Assembly: GCF_947039875.1 (NCBI RefSeq)
Contig: NZ_CAMRAN010000002.1
Coordinates: 103,064-167,063 of the forward strand
DNA from: an uncultured Photobacterium sp.
GTDB lineage: Bacteria; Pseudomonadota; Gammaproteobacteria; Enterobacterales; Vibrionaceae
Reading direction: 5' to 3'
DNA: 64,000 bases
Shown: positions 34,072 to 45,736 of the stretch, one piece after another
Position numbering within the stretch: the first letter of the stretch is position 1
How the letters are laid out: each line of letters starts with the position of its first letter
Notes under the pieces: model-generated
Database searches by the model: none
What the model was told of the DNA's origin: nothing
Seen by the model: only the letters and a program-made list of their open reading frames with translations
Program-made: the position numbers and the translations under genes

Positions 34072-34270
34072 TTGAGAGAGCAAACGTGCGAATAATCCGT
34101 CCTAACACAGCCTATCGATAGCCACAGTGGCTAAATCCAGGTGTAAACATTTTAAAACACTTCATCTTGATTATGCCATTGTGGCCTGCTTTACATAATA
34201 GGGAGCGACCACAGGTGTATTTATACCCCCTCCCAAGTTAAATTTTCATCTTTCAGGGAGCGACATAATC
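34072..34270 (+). promoter_or_regulatory. Candidate structured regulatory leader of tyrP
   Basis: Two short uORFs with Tyr codons and competing helices: GGGAG 34201 or SD GGGAG 34256 pairing with CTCCC 34230..34234. Confidence 0.45.
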
Positions 34271-35485
34271 ATGTCTTTAAATAAAACATTCGGCAGTATG
34301 CTGATTATTGCTGGCACCACAATAGGTGCAGGTATGTTAGCCCTTCCCCTTGCATCAGCAGGGTTAGGTTTTACCACTGCAACCATTATTATGATTGGTA
34401 TTTGGGCATTAATGACTTACACCGCATTATTAATGCTGGAAGTCCATCAACACGCCGATCCCTCGGCAACATTAAACACGTTAGCCTACGAATTATTAGG
34501 CCGTAAAGGGCAAACCATCGCAACATTAGCAATGTTCTTCTTATTCTACGCATTATGTGCCGCTTACATTGCTGGCGGTGGTAGCCAATTAAGTGAAAAA
34601 ATATCGACTTGGACAGGCACAACCATCGCACCTCAAATTGGCGCTGTTATTTTTACAATTGTGATTGCAAGTGTGGTATCAATCGGCACACACAGTGTTG
34701 ATATGGTTAACCGTGTTCTATTCACAGCAAAAGTCATTGCCCTTGTAGTCATGTTGAGCTTATTACTACCGTATGTTCAAGGGCAACATCTGGTTGAGAT
34801 GCCAGTAGAAAAAGGATTAATTCTATCTGCCTTGCCTGTTATTTTTACCTCTTTTGGTTTTCATGGCAGTATTCCTTCCATTGTCCGTTACATTGGAATT
34901 GATATCAAAGCCTTAAAGAAAATCATGATCGTCGGATCGGCATTACCGCTAACCGTATATATTTTATGGCAATTAGCGAGCCAAGGTATTATGGGGCAAC
35001 CACAATTAATGACTAACAGTACGCTTGGTGCATTTATTGGTAGCTTAAGTGAATTACTTCATAATCCAATCGTCGGTCAATCCGTTTCTATCTTTGCCGA
35101 TCTTGCCTTGGCAACATCCTTCCTAGGTGTGAGCTTAGGGTTATTTGATTTTCTAGCAGATACGCTAAATCGCGGTAATCACCTGTCAGGTCGCGGACAA
35201 ACGGCGTTAATTACATTTTTACCACCACTCGCATTTGCTGTGTTCTACCCACAAGGGTTTATTATGGCATTAGGGTATGCTGCTATCTCTTTAGTGATTT
35301 TAGCCATATTCTTACCTGTAGCAATGGTTCGAGCACAACGAAAAGCGCAATATACGACAAACACCTCATCTGGCTATATTGTTAAAGGTGGCTCATTTTC
35401 TTTAGCTATTATAACTATCGTCGGTATTATTATCATCACCGCTCAGTTATTACAAATGGTTGGAATAATACCCACTGTTGGTTAA
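34271..35485 (+). CDS. tyrP: Tyrosine-specific permease TyrP-like (HAAAP family)
   Basis: MLIIAGTTIGAGMLALPLASAGLGF, VIFTSFGFHGSIPSIV, FADLALATSFLGVSLGLFDFLAD. Confidence 0.9.
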   Translation: MSLNKTFGSMLIIAGTTIGAGMLALPLASAGLGFTTATIIMIGIWALMTYTALLMLEVHQHADPSATLNTLAYELLGRKGQTIATLAMFFLFYALCAAYIAGGGSQLSEKISTWTGTTIAPQIGAVIFTIVIASVVSIGTHSVDMVNRVLFTAKVIALVVMLSLLLPYVQGQHLVEMPVEKGLILSALPVIFTSFGFHGSIPSIVRYIGIDIKALKKIMIVGSALPLTVYILWQLASQGIMGQPQLMTNSTLGAFIGSLSELLHNPIVGQSVSIFADLALATSFLGVSLGLFDFLADTLNRGNHLSGRGQTALITFLPPLAFAVFYPQGFIMALGYAAISLVILAIFLPVAMVRAQRKAQYTTNTSSGYIVKGGSFSLAIITIVGIIIITAQLLQMVGIIPTVG

Positions 35486-35506
35486 TTATAGTGACACGTA
35501 TAAATA

Positions 35507-35533
35507 AATGAGGTTATTAACAACCTCATTTTT
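35507..35533 (+). terminator. Terminator of tyrP
   Basis: AATGAGGTT/AACCTCATT + T-run. Confidence 0.8.
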
Positions 35534-35671
35534 TAATCAAATTGGTTTAAAAACATATAATTCATATATAGAATCGTGGACTAATATCACGTAGTTATAA
35601 TATTATAATGCTTAACTCTTCTATTTCCGTTATTATTTTAAAATTAACACGTAAAAAGAAAGAAGTTGGAG

Positions 35672-37636
35672 ATGGATCCATTCTCACCTCTCTATTATCT
35701 CCAAAATCCAATATGGGTATTTGATGTTGATAATAAAAAAATCCTATGGGCAAATGATAAATCATTACGTTTATGGAAAGCGACATCTATTAAAGAACTT
35801 TTAAATCATGATTTTGATCAAGATATGTCTGCTGCAGCTGCTGCAACATTATTAGAATACCAACAAACATTTAAATTAAATAAAACAATTAAAACATGGT
35901 GGCGCTTCAGTCCTAAACAAATAACTAAAAATATGCTGTGCTTATTTTCAGGTATTCCGCTGATTGATGGCCGCATGGCTATGCTTGTAGAGGTCATTGC
36001 TGATGAATCCTCTTTACGTCGAGATTTGGCCTTTTCTGATTGTTCAAACTTAGCACTCCTATTTAACGGTGATGGTAAGTTCATTAGTGCAAACGCTGCA
36101 TTTTCAAGTGATTATGGAGAAAGTTTAATTGATCTTTCAGAGTTCATTGGTGATACTACCGTCGCACAACAATGGCTAGAAAATGCTAAAATAAATAACA
36201 ACTTTAAATGCAATCGCTTATGTTGGACAGGCCAACGCCACAATTGGTTTGATATTGAAGCTAAATGGTTAAATGATAATTCACAATTATTATTACAACT
36301 CGTGAATGTCACCAAAGATAAAGAAAAACTGAATAAAGAAAAATATAATGCTGAACATGACTTTCTAACAGGGTTAATGAACCGCCGTGGCGTTTCTGCT
36401 GCATTAAAAGCAAGTCATCACCATCGTTCCCATTATAATTTATTATTTCTTGATCTTGATGGTTTCAAACTTGTTAATGATTCTTATGGCCATGCAGCTG
36501 GCGATAAATTACTTCGAGCTGTCGCCATTCGCTTATTAAACGTCGTTAAAGATAAAGGTCTTGTCGCTCGTTTTGGAGGCGATGAATTTATTGTTCAAAT
36601 AGAGAAGCGTAATTATACCACCATTGCAAACTTTACCGACCAAATAATAAAAACATTAAGTCGCCCTTTCCATATTAAAGATATTGGTGAACTATCTATT
36701 AGCTGTAGTATTGGTACTGCAAATTACCCTGATGACGCTAATAATTTTGACACGCTTGTTACTCAAGCGGATATGGCAATGCATCGCGCTAAGCAACGAG
36801 GTCGTAATTGCTCTTATCCTTTTTTACAAGAAATGGCCGATGCACTATATCGTAAAATGACCTTGCGTCATCATTTATCCCAAGCTCTCGAAAACCATGA
36901 TTTTGAACTGTATTATCAACCTATTATCGATTTAAAGAGTCAGCGATTAAAAGGCTTTGAAGCATTAATCCGATGGCATGATGAATTACTCGGTCAAGTT
37001 TCACCTGCTGAATTTATTCCATTAGCAGAAGAAACTGGCCAAATAGTACCGTTGGGACTCTGGATTTTGCATAGTGCCTGTCAACAGCTAGCCCACTGGA
37101 ACCAACATTACGCACAACAATTTATTATTAGTATTAACCTCTCACGAGCACAATTACAGCCAAATATTGCCCAGACAATTGAACAGATCATTCGCCAATA
37201 TAATGTCAATCCGTCTCAGCTTGCCTTAGAGATTACTGAATCTACCATGCTACAAGATTATTGTGAAACCAAGCCCTGCTTAGATGCATTAGCTGCAATG
37301 GGAATTGAACTCTATTTAGATGATTTTGGTACCGGCTATTCTTCTTTATCACAATTGCATGAGTTACCAATTAGTACGGTGAAGCTTGATCAAAGTTTTG
37401 TTCAAGGTGAACACTCCAGCAATAAAGTGATCATTGAAGCAACTAAAGCTATTTGTGACAAACTCAATTTAAAAATAGTGGCCGAGGGGGTAGAAACGCA
37501 AGCACAACTTAATTATATCAACCAATGTGGTTTTGATTATTGTCAGGGCTATTTCTTTAGCAGACCGCTACCAGTTTATGAGCTTGAAGAAACGTATTTT
37601 CATGCCCCTGTAATGAGTATGGCTGCACAATTATAA
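35672..37636 (+). CDS. Sensor diguanylate cyclase/phosphodiesterase (PAS-like, GGDEF, EAL)
   Basis: ARFGGDEFIVQ and GFEALIRWHDE intact; DDFGTGYSS, AEGVET. ORF 35666..37636; start MDPFSPLYYLQNP. Confidence 0.92.
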   Translation: MDPFSPLYYLQNPIWVFDVDNKKILWANDKSLRLWKATSIKELLNHDFDQDMSAAAAATLLEYQQTFKLNKTIKTWWRFSPKQITKNMLCLFSGIPLIDGRMAMLVEVIADESSLRRDLAFSDCSNLALLFNGDGKFISANAAFSSDYGESLIDLSEFIGDTTVAQQWLENAKINNNFKCNRLCWTGQRHNWFDIEAKWLNDNSQLLLQLVNVTKDKEKLNKEKYNAEHDFLTGLMNRRGVSAALKASHHHRSHYNLLFLDLDGFKLVNDSYGHAAGDKLLRAVAIRLLNVVKDKGLVARFGGDEFIVQIEKRNYTTIANFTDQIIKTLSRPFHIKDIGELSISCSIGTANYPDDANNFDTLVTQADMAMHRAKQRGRNCSYPFLQEMADALYRKMTLRHHLSQALENHDFELYYQPIIDLKSQRLKGFEALIRWHDELLGQVSPAEFIPLAEETGQIVPLGLWILHSACQQLAHWNQHYAQQFIISINLSRAQLQPNIAQTIEQIIRQYNVNPSQLALEITESTMLQDYCETKPCLDALAAMGIELYLDDFGTGYSSLSQLHELPISTVKLDQSFVQGEHSSNKVIIEATKAICDKLNLKIVAEGVETQAQLNYINQCGFDYCQGYFFSRPLPVYELEETYFHAPVMSMAAQL

Positions 37637-37646
37637 TAATATGCTA

Positions 37647-37673
37647 TTCCCCTATCATTAATTTGATAGGGAA
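37647..37673. terminator. Bidirectional terminator
   Basis: TTCCCCTATCA/TGATAGGGAA. Confidence 0.7.
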
Positions 37674-37686
37674 CTTACTTAGTCTT

Positions 37687-38892
37687 TTAGACGATATCCC
37701 GTCGCTCAGCATGAATCAATAAATTACGCGGTGTTATTGGTTTATCACAAAAAGTACCTAACACAACCTCATATCCTTGTTCTTCAAGAAAACAAACACG
37801 ATCTAGTGCTAACCAAATTTCAAGCGGTCGTCGAAATAATTGTCGAACTAATTCCATTCGTTCAATAATAGCAAATCGTTTTTCACCTTGGCGCTGCCAC
37901 TTATCAAAATCAATATTCTCAGGTAACTGCAAACTTCTTCTTGCGGCAGCCCACGCACAAAAGGCTTCAAACCCTTGGTTAAGCAATGCTTTTTGTACAT
38001 TTGGTACAGAAAGATATGTTTCAGTTTGACTAACTTCTCGTTGTAATAAATCAAATCCTAATCGAAAGCTGACTTCTACAAATCGTAGCTGCTTAACTCG
38101 ATTGCCCGCAGTAACAGTTTCTTGCAAAGGGAGGCGTAAATCATGCTTAGATAACACTAACGTGCTTTTTTTCACAATTGTAGACATTGGTTGATAGTGT
38201 GATTGGCGAATGAGGTGATAACAGCAAGGTGAAATACTTACTGCCGCCGCTTTTTTCGCTGCGACCCGTTGCAATAATGATACGTGTAAATCACCGCAGG
38301 CATGTAATGCGACAGCATGTTGGTGAGTAGTGATCGCACTATCACTATCAGCACAAAATGCATCGGCATGAATAAAGTTAATAGCTAACCCTAATTGTTT
38401 AGCTGCTTGTTCACCCTCAATACATAATTGCGATTGCCATTCAAGGCTTGTTACTGGCTGTTGGTGTGAGGCTGCCAAGATACGTCCTAGATACCCCTTA
38501 CCCGCACACCACTCTAGCCATGGCAATCCTAATGGCGGTAACACTTCATTAAATGCGATAATTTGCTGCCATTTTCGTCCAGGGATCCCACTTTCAAATC
38601 CTTGAGGTATGGATGTTTTAGTGCGCGCTAATGGTTGTATTTCAGTTACAAGTTGAGTTAGCGCCTCAGCGTCTTCAATCCATGGCGTCAATGCTGCCGT
38701 TAATGCATGGATATCATCACCAAACAACTGTAACTGATTGTCATCTAAAGCCGTTAACCATTGGCAAAATGGCAAATTTTGATGCCAGACAAAGCCACGT
38801 TCAACAAAAGGCATAAACTGCCAAAATTGCCTGTTTTTTACCAATAAAGCATCGAGACGACGAAAAAGCTCAACGTAGTTAGACATAAACAA
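37687..38892 (-). CDS. SAM-dependent methyltransferase-like protein
   Basis: LEWCAGKGYLGRILA, ALHACGDLHVSLL, ISPCCYHL. Confidence 0.75.
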   Translation of the reverse strand: MFMSNYVELFRRLDALLVKNRQFWQFMPFVERGFVWHQNLPFCQWLTALDDNQLQLFGDDIHALTAALTPWIEDAEALTQLVTEIQPLARTKTSIPQGFESGIPGRKWQQIIAFNEVLPPLGLPWLEWCAGKGYLGRILAASHQQPVTSLEWQSQLCIEGEQAAKQLGLAINFIHADAFCADSDSAITTHQHAVALHACGDLHVSLLQRVAAKKAAAVSISPCCYHLIRQSHYQPMSTIVKKSTLVLSKHDLRLPLQETVTAGNRVKQLRFVEVSFRLGFDLLQREVSQTETYLSVPNVQKALLNQGFEAFCAWAAARRSLQLPENIDFDKWQRQGEKRFAIIERMELVRQLFRRPLEIWLALDRVCFLEEQGYEVVLGTFCDKPITPRNLLIHAERRDIV

Positions 38893-38957
38893 CCATTAAT
38901 CGACCTAAAATTGGGGGTTAGTGTATATCAAGCTTACGTTTGACACATTAACCAAAT

Positions 38958-38985
38958 AAAAAAACCGCTATCACTAGCGGTTTCA
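38958..38985 (-). terminator. Terminator of cysB
   Basis: AACCGCTA-tcac-TAGCGGTT. Confidence 0.75.
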
Positions 38986-39009
38986 ATTATGTTAATAACA
39001 ACTCAGACG

Positions 39010-39996
<987 letters not shown>

Positions 39997-40410
39997 TCAA
40001 TAATCCGTTACCTTTACATACTTAGTCTTAAAATCTTCAACTGATTTTCATCTCAAAGCATGATCCTGCAACCATGTAATAAATATTTTATATATTGAAT
40101 TAACGTTGTTTCATAGTCTTTATTTACTTTTAATCATAAAAATACTATTTCATCACCAAATAAGTATGAAGCGCTGTTAAAATTCTATATTTCAAGTCTT
40201 TTTTATTGCTGGAAAATAGCACTCATTATTACGTTGTAGTGCTGCATGTTGAAGTAATTTCAGCATAAAAACAAAACATTTAATTTAAAAAGCCATATCT
40301 TTCTCTAGCGCATTATTTAGTTAGCATTTTTTACTAACAAACTACCACTAAACAACGAGATAGTGTATCTTTCTTAGTAATACATCAACCATGGAAGATA
40401 GACACACTTT

Positions 40411-41172
40411 ATGAGTATCCCTCTCGTTATTGGCTTAATCAGTCTTCTGCTAGTTTTAGTTATTGGTTACAGCATTATCATTCAATACCGGCAGCGGCTA
40501 GAAAGTGCTAAACAGCAAGAATTAGCAAAACAAGTCGCAATCATTGATGCCACAGAAGAGCTCATTAGTAATGCCAGTCACTTACCTTATAGCAAAGAAC
40601 TCTTAGTTTGTCTCAATAAACGCATTCTTTACGCTCTTGAAACTATTGCTGAAGTTGACACTAAAGATCGTTCATTGAAACAACGCATCCATCATGTAAG
40701 CGAACAAATATCACATTTAGAAACACACTTTGATCAAACCAATGTTGTCCCTTTCCAAGTACCTAATTCAGATCGTCAAGCTATCGGTATGTTACAGCTC
40801 GTAAAGCGTTTAAAGAGTGTAATTAAAGGAGAGCATGGTAAAGGTCGTATTGCCACTCAAGCCTATGTGCTTGAAAATACACGCTTAGAAAACATGCAAT
40901 TAAGAATTAATATTGAAAACGTCGTTAAGCGCGCTAATGATGCTCGCTTAAAACGTCAATTTGGTACAGCCAAACAATTACTGAAGAAAGGGATTGATGT
41001 TCTATCTTCTCGTAATGATGAGTATGCAACAAAAGCTCAGCAGAAACTTCAATACATGCTGAGTGAAATTAATAATAATATGAGTGTCAGTAGTGAACAA
41101 GAACGACAACAATTACTCGACAAAGATAATGATGAATTAGATGTGTTATTTCAGCCAAAACGGAAATGGTGA
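40411..41172 (+). CDS. Membrane-anchored coiled-coil protein of unknown function
   Basis: One N-terminal TM helix followed by a charged helical region; ATG with upstream GGAAG. Confidence 0.7.
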   Translation: MSIPLVIGLISLLLVLVIGYSIIIQYRQRLESAKQQELAKQVAIIDATEELISNASHLPYSKELLVCLNKRILYALETIAEVDTKDRSLKQRIHHVSEQISHLETHFDQTNVVPFQVPNSDRQAIGMLQLVKRLKSVIKGEHGKGRIATQAYVLENTRLENMQLRINIENVVKRANDARLKRQFGTAKQLLKKGIDVLSSRNDEYATKAQQKLQYMLSEINNNMSVSSEQERQQLLDKDNDELDVLFQPKRKW

Positions 41173-41206
41173 TTTAATTCTCTTTGTCTTACACTAGCTC
41201 AACGAT

Positions 41207-41231
41207 AAAGGTCGCCATCGCGGCCTTTTTT
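41207..41231 (+). terminator. Terminator
   Basis: AAAGGTCGC/GCGGCCTTT + T-run. Confidence 0.7.
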
Positions 41232-41265
41232 ACGCCTTCGATAATAATAAATAAAGACATGCCTT

Positions 41266-42069
41266 ATGGATAACGACAACACTCAACAAATGGTCAAGGA
41301 ATTACTCAAGCCTATTAACCAATTTCTTCAATGTGAAACGCCAGATAGCTGGATCAATGAAGCCATTAAACCTGAGAATTTGATCCCATTATTAGTCGAT
41401 CACTGTAATTGTGAATTAAAAGCAAGTCAGACGGCCATGTTTATGGTGCGTAAATACGCTGTAGACAAACAGAGTGGTGAAGCACTAATGGCATGGTCAA
41501 AACCTTATGAAGATTTTGTTTACGGTGGCAATAACCGCTCAACCGCTCAGTTTCACAGTAAGAAAAATGGCCTACTCGCTCCACTAACGCCGCGCAGTGA
41601 TTTTTCTCATGGCCAAGAATTGATCGACAAAATGGTGCGATTAATTAAAGAAGAATTCCATCACTTTGAGCAAGTGTTAGAGATCATGGATAAGCGTGGT
41701 ATTCCTTATAGCAACCTTCATGCTGGACGTTATGCTAAAGGACTAATGAAAGCCGTCCGTACTCATGAACCTGCAACTTTGATCGATAAGTTAATTGTGG
41801 GTGCCTACATCGAAGCTCGTTCGTGTGAGCGATTTGCTAAACTTGCACCCTATTTAGATTCTGAACTAAAGAAATTCTATATTTCATTATTACGTTCAGA
41901 AGCGCGCCATTATCAAGATTACCTGACATTGGCTGAAAAAATTGCGGGAGCAAATATTGCCGATCGTATTCGCGCAATTGGTAGCAAAGAAGCGGAATTA
42001 ATTACCACCCCTGACGATACATTTCGGTTCCACAGCGGTGTTCCTATCACCACTATTGCTTGTGTTTAA
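41266..42069 (+). CDS. miaE: tRNA-(ms2io6A)-hydroxylase
   Basis: Ferritin-like diiron protein: NCELKAS, EEFHHFEQV, EARSCERF, SEARHYQDY. Confidence 0.9.
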   Translation: MDNDNTQQMVKELLKPINQFLQCETPDSWINEAIKPENLIPLLVDHCNCELKASQTAMFMVRKYAVDKQSGEALMAWSKPYEDFVYGGNNRSTAQFHSKKNGLLAPLTPRSDFSHGQELIDKMVRLIKEEFHHFEQVLEIMDKRGIPYSNLHAGRYAKGLMKAVRTHEPATLIDKLIVGAYIEARSCERFAKLAPYLDSELKKFYISLLRSEARHYQDYLTLAEKIAGANIADRIRAIGSKEAELITTPDDTFRFHSGVPITTIACV

Positions 42070-42098
42070 ATCATAAGATCACGAACTAACACCTACAA

Positions 42099-42127
42099 AA
42101 AAACCGCCAAATTTGGCGGTTTTTTTT
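42099..42127. terminator. Bidirectional terminator between miaE and topA
   Basis: AAAAAACCGCCAAATTTGGCGGTTTTTT. Confidence 0.85.
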
Positions 42128-42144
42128 AATCACAGAATAACGAA

Positions 42145-44796
42145 TTACTCTTCTTCTGCTGATTTTTCTTTTTTAGGCTTTTTACGCTTATCGGTAATTT
42201 CCCACTTACCATCCACAAATAGACCCGTCCAGCCTGTTGGCTTACCATCTACTTCTGAGCGCACGTAATTCTCTTTGGTTTTACGTGAGAAGCGAATCAC
42301 TGTTGGTAGACCATCAGGGTCAGCCACAGGCGCATCAGTTAAGTATAAGAACTTAGGTGATAAACGTTCTTTAAAGCGTACTAGCTCTTCCACTAACGGT
42401 GCACGTGTTTCACGTGATTTAGGGAAAGTACTCGCTGCCATGAATAAACCAGACGCACCATCACGTAATACAAAGTACGCATTAGTGTCTTGTGTACATG
42501 GAATTTCTGGTAAATGTACAGGATCTTCTTTTGGTGGCGCAACTTCGCCATTCTTGAGAATCTTACGGGTATTCTTACATTCTTCGTTAGTACACCCCAT
42601 GTACTTACCAAAGCGACCGTTCTTCAGTTCCATATCAGAACCACACTTGTCGCATTCAATCAGCGGGCCTTCATAGCCTTTAAGCTTGAACTCACCTTTT
42701 TCAACAATGTAACCATCACAGCTTGGGTTATTACCACAAACGTGCAGTTTACGATCTTGATCAATAAGGTAAGCATCCATTGCTGTGTTACAAATAGGAC
42801 AACGTTTTTTAGCACGTAATGCAGCTGTTTCAACGTCTTCCTCTAGAACATTAACAATGCCTTCTTCACTGCCTAAATTGATCGTTGTTTTACAACGCTC
42901 TTTAGGTGGCAATGCGTAGCCAGAACAACCAAGGAAAACACCCGTTGATGCCGTACGAATACCCATAGGTCGTGAACATGTCGGACATTGAATATCCGTT
43001 AGCACGATATTATTAGGCTGCATACCACCTTCTGCTTCATCTAACTCTGCTTTTTGAAGCTCGGCCGTGAAATCAGAGAAGAACTCATCCAGTACTTTCT
43101 TCCAGTTTTTCTCACCTTCTGCGATTTTATCGAGATTACCTTCCATACGGGCAGTAAAATCAAAATCCATCAAATCAGGAAAACTATTGTCTAAACGGTC
43201 AGAAACAATCTCGCCCATCTTTTCAGCATAGAAACGACGTTGTTCAACACGTACATAACCACGATCTTGAATGGTTGAAATGATCGACGCATACGTTGAT
43301 GGGCGACCAATGCCACGCTTTTCAAGTTCTTTAACCAATGCTGCTTCTGTAAAGCGTGCTGGCGGCTTAGTAAAGTGTTGCTTAGGCTCAAGTTGCTCTA
43401 ATTTCAGTACATCGCCTACGTTAACTTCAGGTAATGTTGTATCTTCATTTTTACCTGATGGGCGCTGTACTAATGTCCAACCAGCAAAACGCAAAGTACG
43501 GCCTTTCGCTTTCAGCAAGAAATCACCTGCTTTAACGTTGATCGTACTTGAATCATATTTTGCTGGCATCATCTGACAAGACACAAATTGACGCCAAATT
43601 AAGTCATACAACTTAACGGCATCTTGATCCATGCCTTCTAAATTTTCAGCTTTCACTTCTACGTTTGAAGGACGAATTGCTTCGTGCGCTTCTTGCGCAT
43701 TTTTCTTGCTGCCATAAACATTGGCATTTTCAGGTAAATACTCATTACCATACTCATTACCAATCAGTTCACGTGCTGCTTCAACCGCCTCTTTTGAAAG
43801 GTTGGTCGAGTCAGTACGCATGTAAGTAATATAACCCGCTTCATATAGGCGCTGTGCAAGGCCCATGGTGCGCTTAACACCATAACCTAGACGTGTACTT
43901 GCCGCCTGCTGAAGTGTCGAGGTAATATAAGGCGCAGAAGGCTTGCTGCTGGTTGGGCGATCTTCACGCTCAATCACTTCATACGCTGCTTTTTCAAGTA
44001 GCGCATGTGCCGCCATCGTATCGATTTTATTTTCAGGACGGAATGCTTTACCCGCCTGTTGTGCAACCATTAACCGTAAAGCGTCTTTGCCTACGGTTAG
44101 TGTATCTGCATGAATATCCCAGAACTCTTCTGGATCAAACGCGTTGATTTCATGTTCGCGTTCAACAATCAGTTTTACCGCAACAGACTGTACACGACCA
44201 GCAGATAGACCACGGGCAACCTTTTTCCATAATAATGGTGATACCATAAAGCCAACAACACGATCGAGGAATCGACGTGCTTGTTGCGCATTTACACCAT
44301 CAATATTCAATTCACCTGGTTGTTCAAATGCTTGTTGAATGGCATTTTTAGTGATTTCGTTAAATACAACTCGTTTATAGCGTGATTCATCGCCACCGAT
44401 GATCTCACGAAGGTGCCACGCAATGGCTTCTCCTTCGCGGTCTAAATCCGTTGCGAGATAGATACAATCAGCATCTTCAGCTAATTTTTGAAGCTCATTG
44501 ACAACTTTTTCTTTACCAGGAAGTATTTCATAATGCGCATTCCAATCATCATAGGGATCAACACCCATTTTGCTGATTAACGCTTTACGATCTTTCTTCT
44601 GTTTAATCGCTGCTTTCTCTTCAACACTCAACCCTTTAGTCGATGTTGCCACAGCTTTTTTACCGCCACTGCGGGCGCCCGTTGGCAAATCACGTACGTG
44701 ACCAACGCTTGATTTTACAATGAAATCCTTACCCAAGTACTTATTGATTGTTTTCGCCTTGGCTGGGGACTCCACAATAACGAGAGATTTACCCAT
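42145..44796 (-). CDS. topA: DNA topoisomerase I
   Basis: [35 protein letters not shown]-terminal zinc fingers. Confidence 0.98.
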   Translation of the reverse strand: MGKSLVIVESPAKAKTINKYLGKDFIVKSSVGHVRDLPTGARSGGKKAVATSTKGLSVEEKAAIKQKKDRKALISKMGVDPYDDWNAHYEILPGKEKVVNELQKLAEDADCIYLATDLDREGEAIAWHLREIIGGDESRYKRVVFNEITKNAIQQAFEQPGELNIDGVNAQQARRFLDRVVGFMVSPLLWKKVARGLSAGRVQSVAVKLIVEREHEINAFDPEEFWDIHADTLTVGKDALRLMVAQQAGKAFRPENKIDTMAAHALLEKAAYEVIEREDRPTSSKPSAPYITSTLQQAASTRLGYGVKRTMGLAQRLYEAGYITYMRTDSTNLSKEAVEAARELIGNEYGNEYLPENANVYGSKKNAQEAHEAIRPSNVEVKAENLEGMDQDAVKLYDLIWRQFVSCQMMPAKYDSSTINVKAGDFLLKAKGRTLRFAGWTLVQRPSGKNEDTTLPEVNVGDVLKLEQLEPKQHFTKPPARFTEAALVKELEKRGIGRPSTYASIISTIQDRGYVRVEQRRFYAEKMGEIVSDRLDNSFPDLMDFDFTARMEGNLDKIAEGEKNWKKVLDEFFSDFTAELQKAELDEAEGGMQPNNIVLTDIQCPTCSRPMGIRTASTGVFLGCSGYALPPKERCKTTINLGSEEGIVNVLEEDVETAALRAKKRCPICNTAMDAYLIDQDRKLHVCGNNPSCDGYIVEKGEFKLKGYEGPLIECDKCGSDMELKNGRFGKYMGCTNEECKNTRKILKNGEVAPPKEDPVHLPEIPCTQDTNAYFVLRDGASGLFMAASTFPKSRETRAPLVEELVRFKERLSPKFLYLTDAPVADPDGLPTVIRFSRKTKENYVRSEVDGKPTGWTGLFVDGKWEITDKRKKPKKEKSAEEE

Positions 44797-45413
44797 AATG
44801 ACCCTATTACGTCCTCGTGCTCGCTAATTTTAAAAATATAAATAACTGCTTAGCTAATCATTAGCGCCACAACATTCGACCAATCTCATTAAGTCACTAA
44901 TCGAAAAATTATAAGAGCAGTGAATTAATATGATGAGTTACAATTTGAGAATGATACATATTTGCAATTAATTATTGCACTTTATTTACGTAAAATACTC
45001 TTTACATATTGGGCTAGAAAACAAGAAGGTCAACTGCTTTTTAATTAATTTCGTCTATTTGGTTGTACCTTCCGCACTTGTTATTAGCTTGTAAATATTG
45101 AAAAGGCGACATTTATAACCCTTACAACAGACTGATAATCAAAGCGATAAATTTGAATTTTACCTTATAGGACAACCACTTTGATGATTTATAGTATTTG
45201 TAACACCATAAAACCGAAACATCATTATCATTGATATAGAATTATTTAATCAGCTTTACTAATTTTTTTTGCATTTAATCACAGTATTTGTTCTTTTTAA
45301 TATAATTTGTGCTCATATCTGAGTAAATATTAACCAATTGACAACCCTATTATTTGTTTTCTCATAGCAACTTACTTAGACTGTATTTATTCCACTATCA
45401 ATGAGTACTAAGC

Positions 45414-45671
45414 ATGGCTAATAAAGCTGAAATTTCTATCAATGAGTTATTAATGATCGCGAATCAAATCATTCAAGATCACAAAGATTACGTTGAGGGT
45501 ATGCGTGCAACATCAGTAACAGAAAAAGATGGTGTACTAATCTTCAAAGGCGAATACTTCCTTGATAATGATGGCTTACCAACCGCAAAAACAACGGCTG
45601 TATTTAATATGTTTAAATTCTTAGCTCATAAATTATCACCCGAATTCACCCTAAATACGTTACTTGTTTAA
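45414..45671 (+). CDS. yciN: YciN family protein (DUF2498)
   Basis: 85 aa; [20 protein letters not shown]; position by topA/sohB. Confidence 0.88.
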   Translation: MANKAEISINELLMIANQIIQDHKDYVEGMRATSVTEKDGVLIFKGEYFLDNDGLPTAKTTAVFNMFKFLAHKLSPEFTLNTLLV

Positions 45672-45687
45672 GCAAAATTTAAATAAA

Positions 45688-45713
45688 AAAAACCGCAATA
45701 ACTGCGGTTTTTC
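45688..45713. terminator. Bidirectional terminator yciN/sohB
   Basis: AAAACCGCA-ataac-TGCGGTTTTT. Confidence 0.8.
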
Positions 45714-45736
45714 TCATCTAGCCACGTTAATCATTA

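Noticed and set aside
42275-44338. Plus-strand ORFs across topA (133 aa, 101 aa and others)
   Set aside because: Antisense shadows of topA.
45222-45242. Fur-box-like CATCATTATCATTGATA upstream of yciN
   Set aside because: Partial match only, in a very AT-rich 600-bp region with no iron-related gene downstream.
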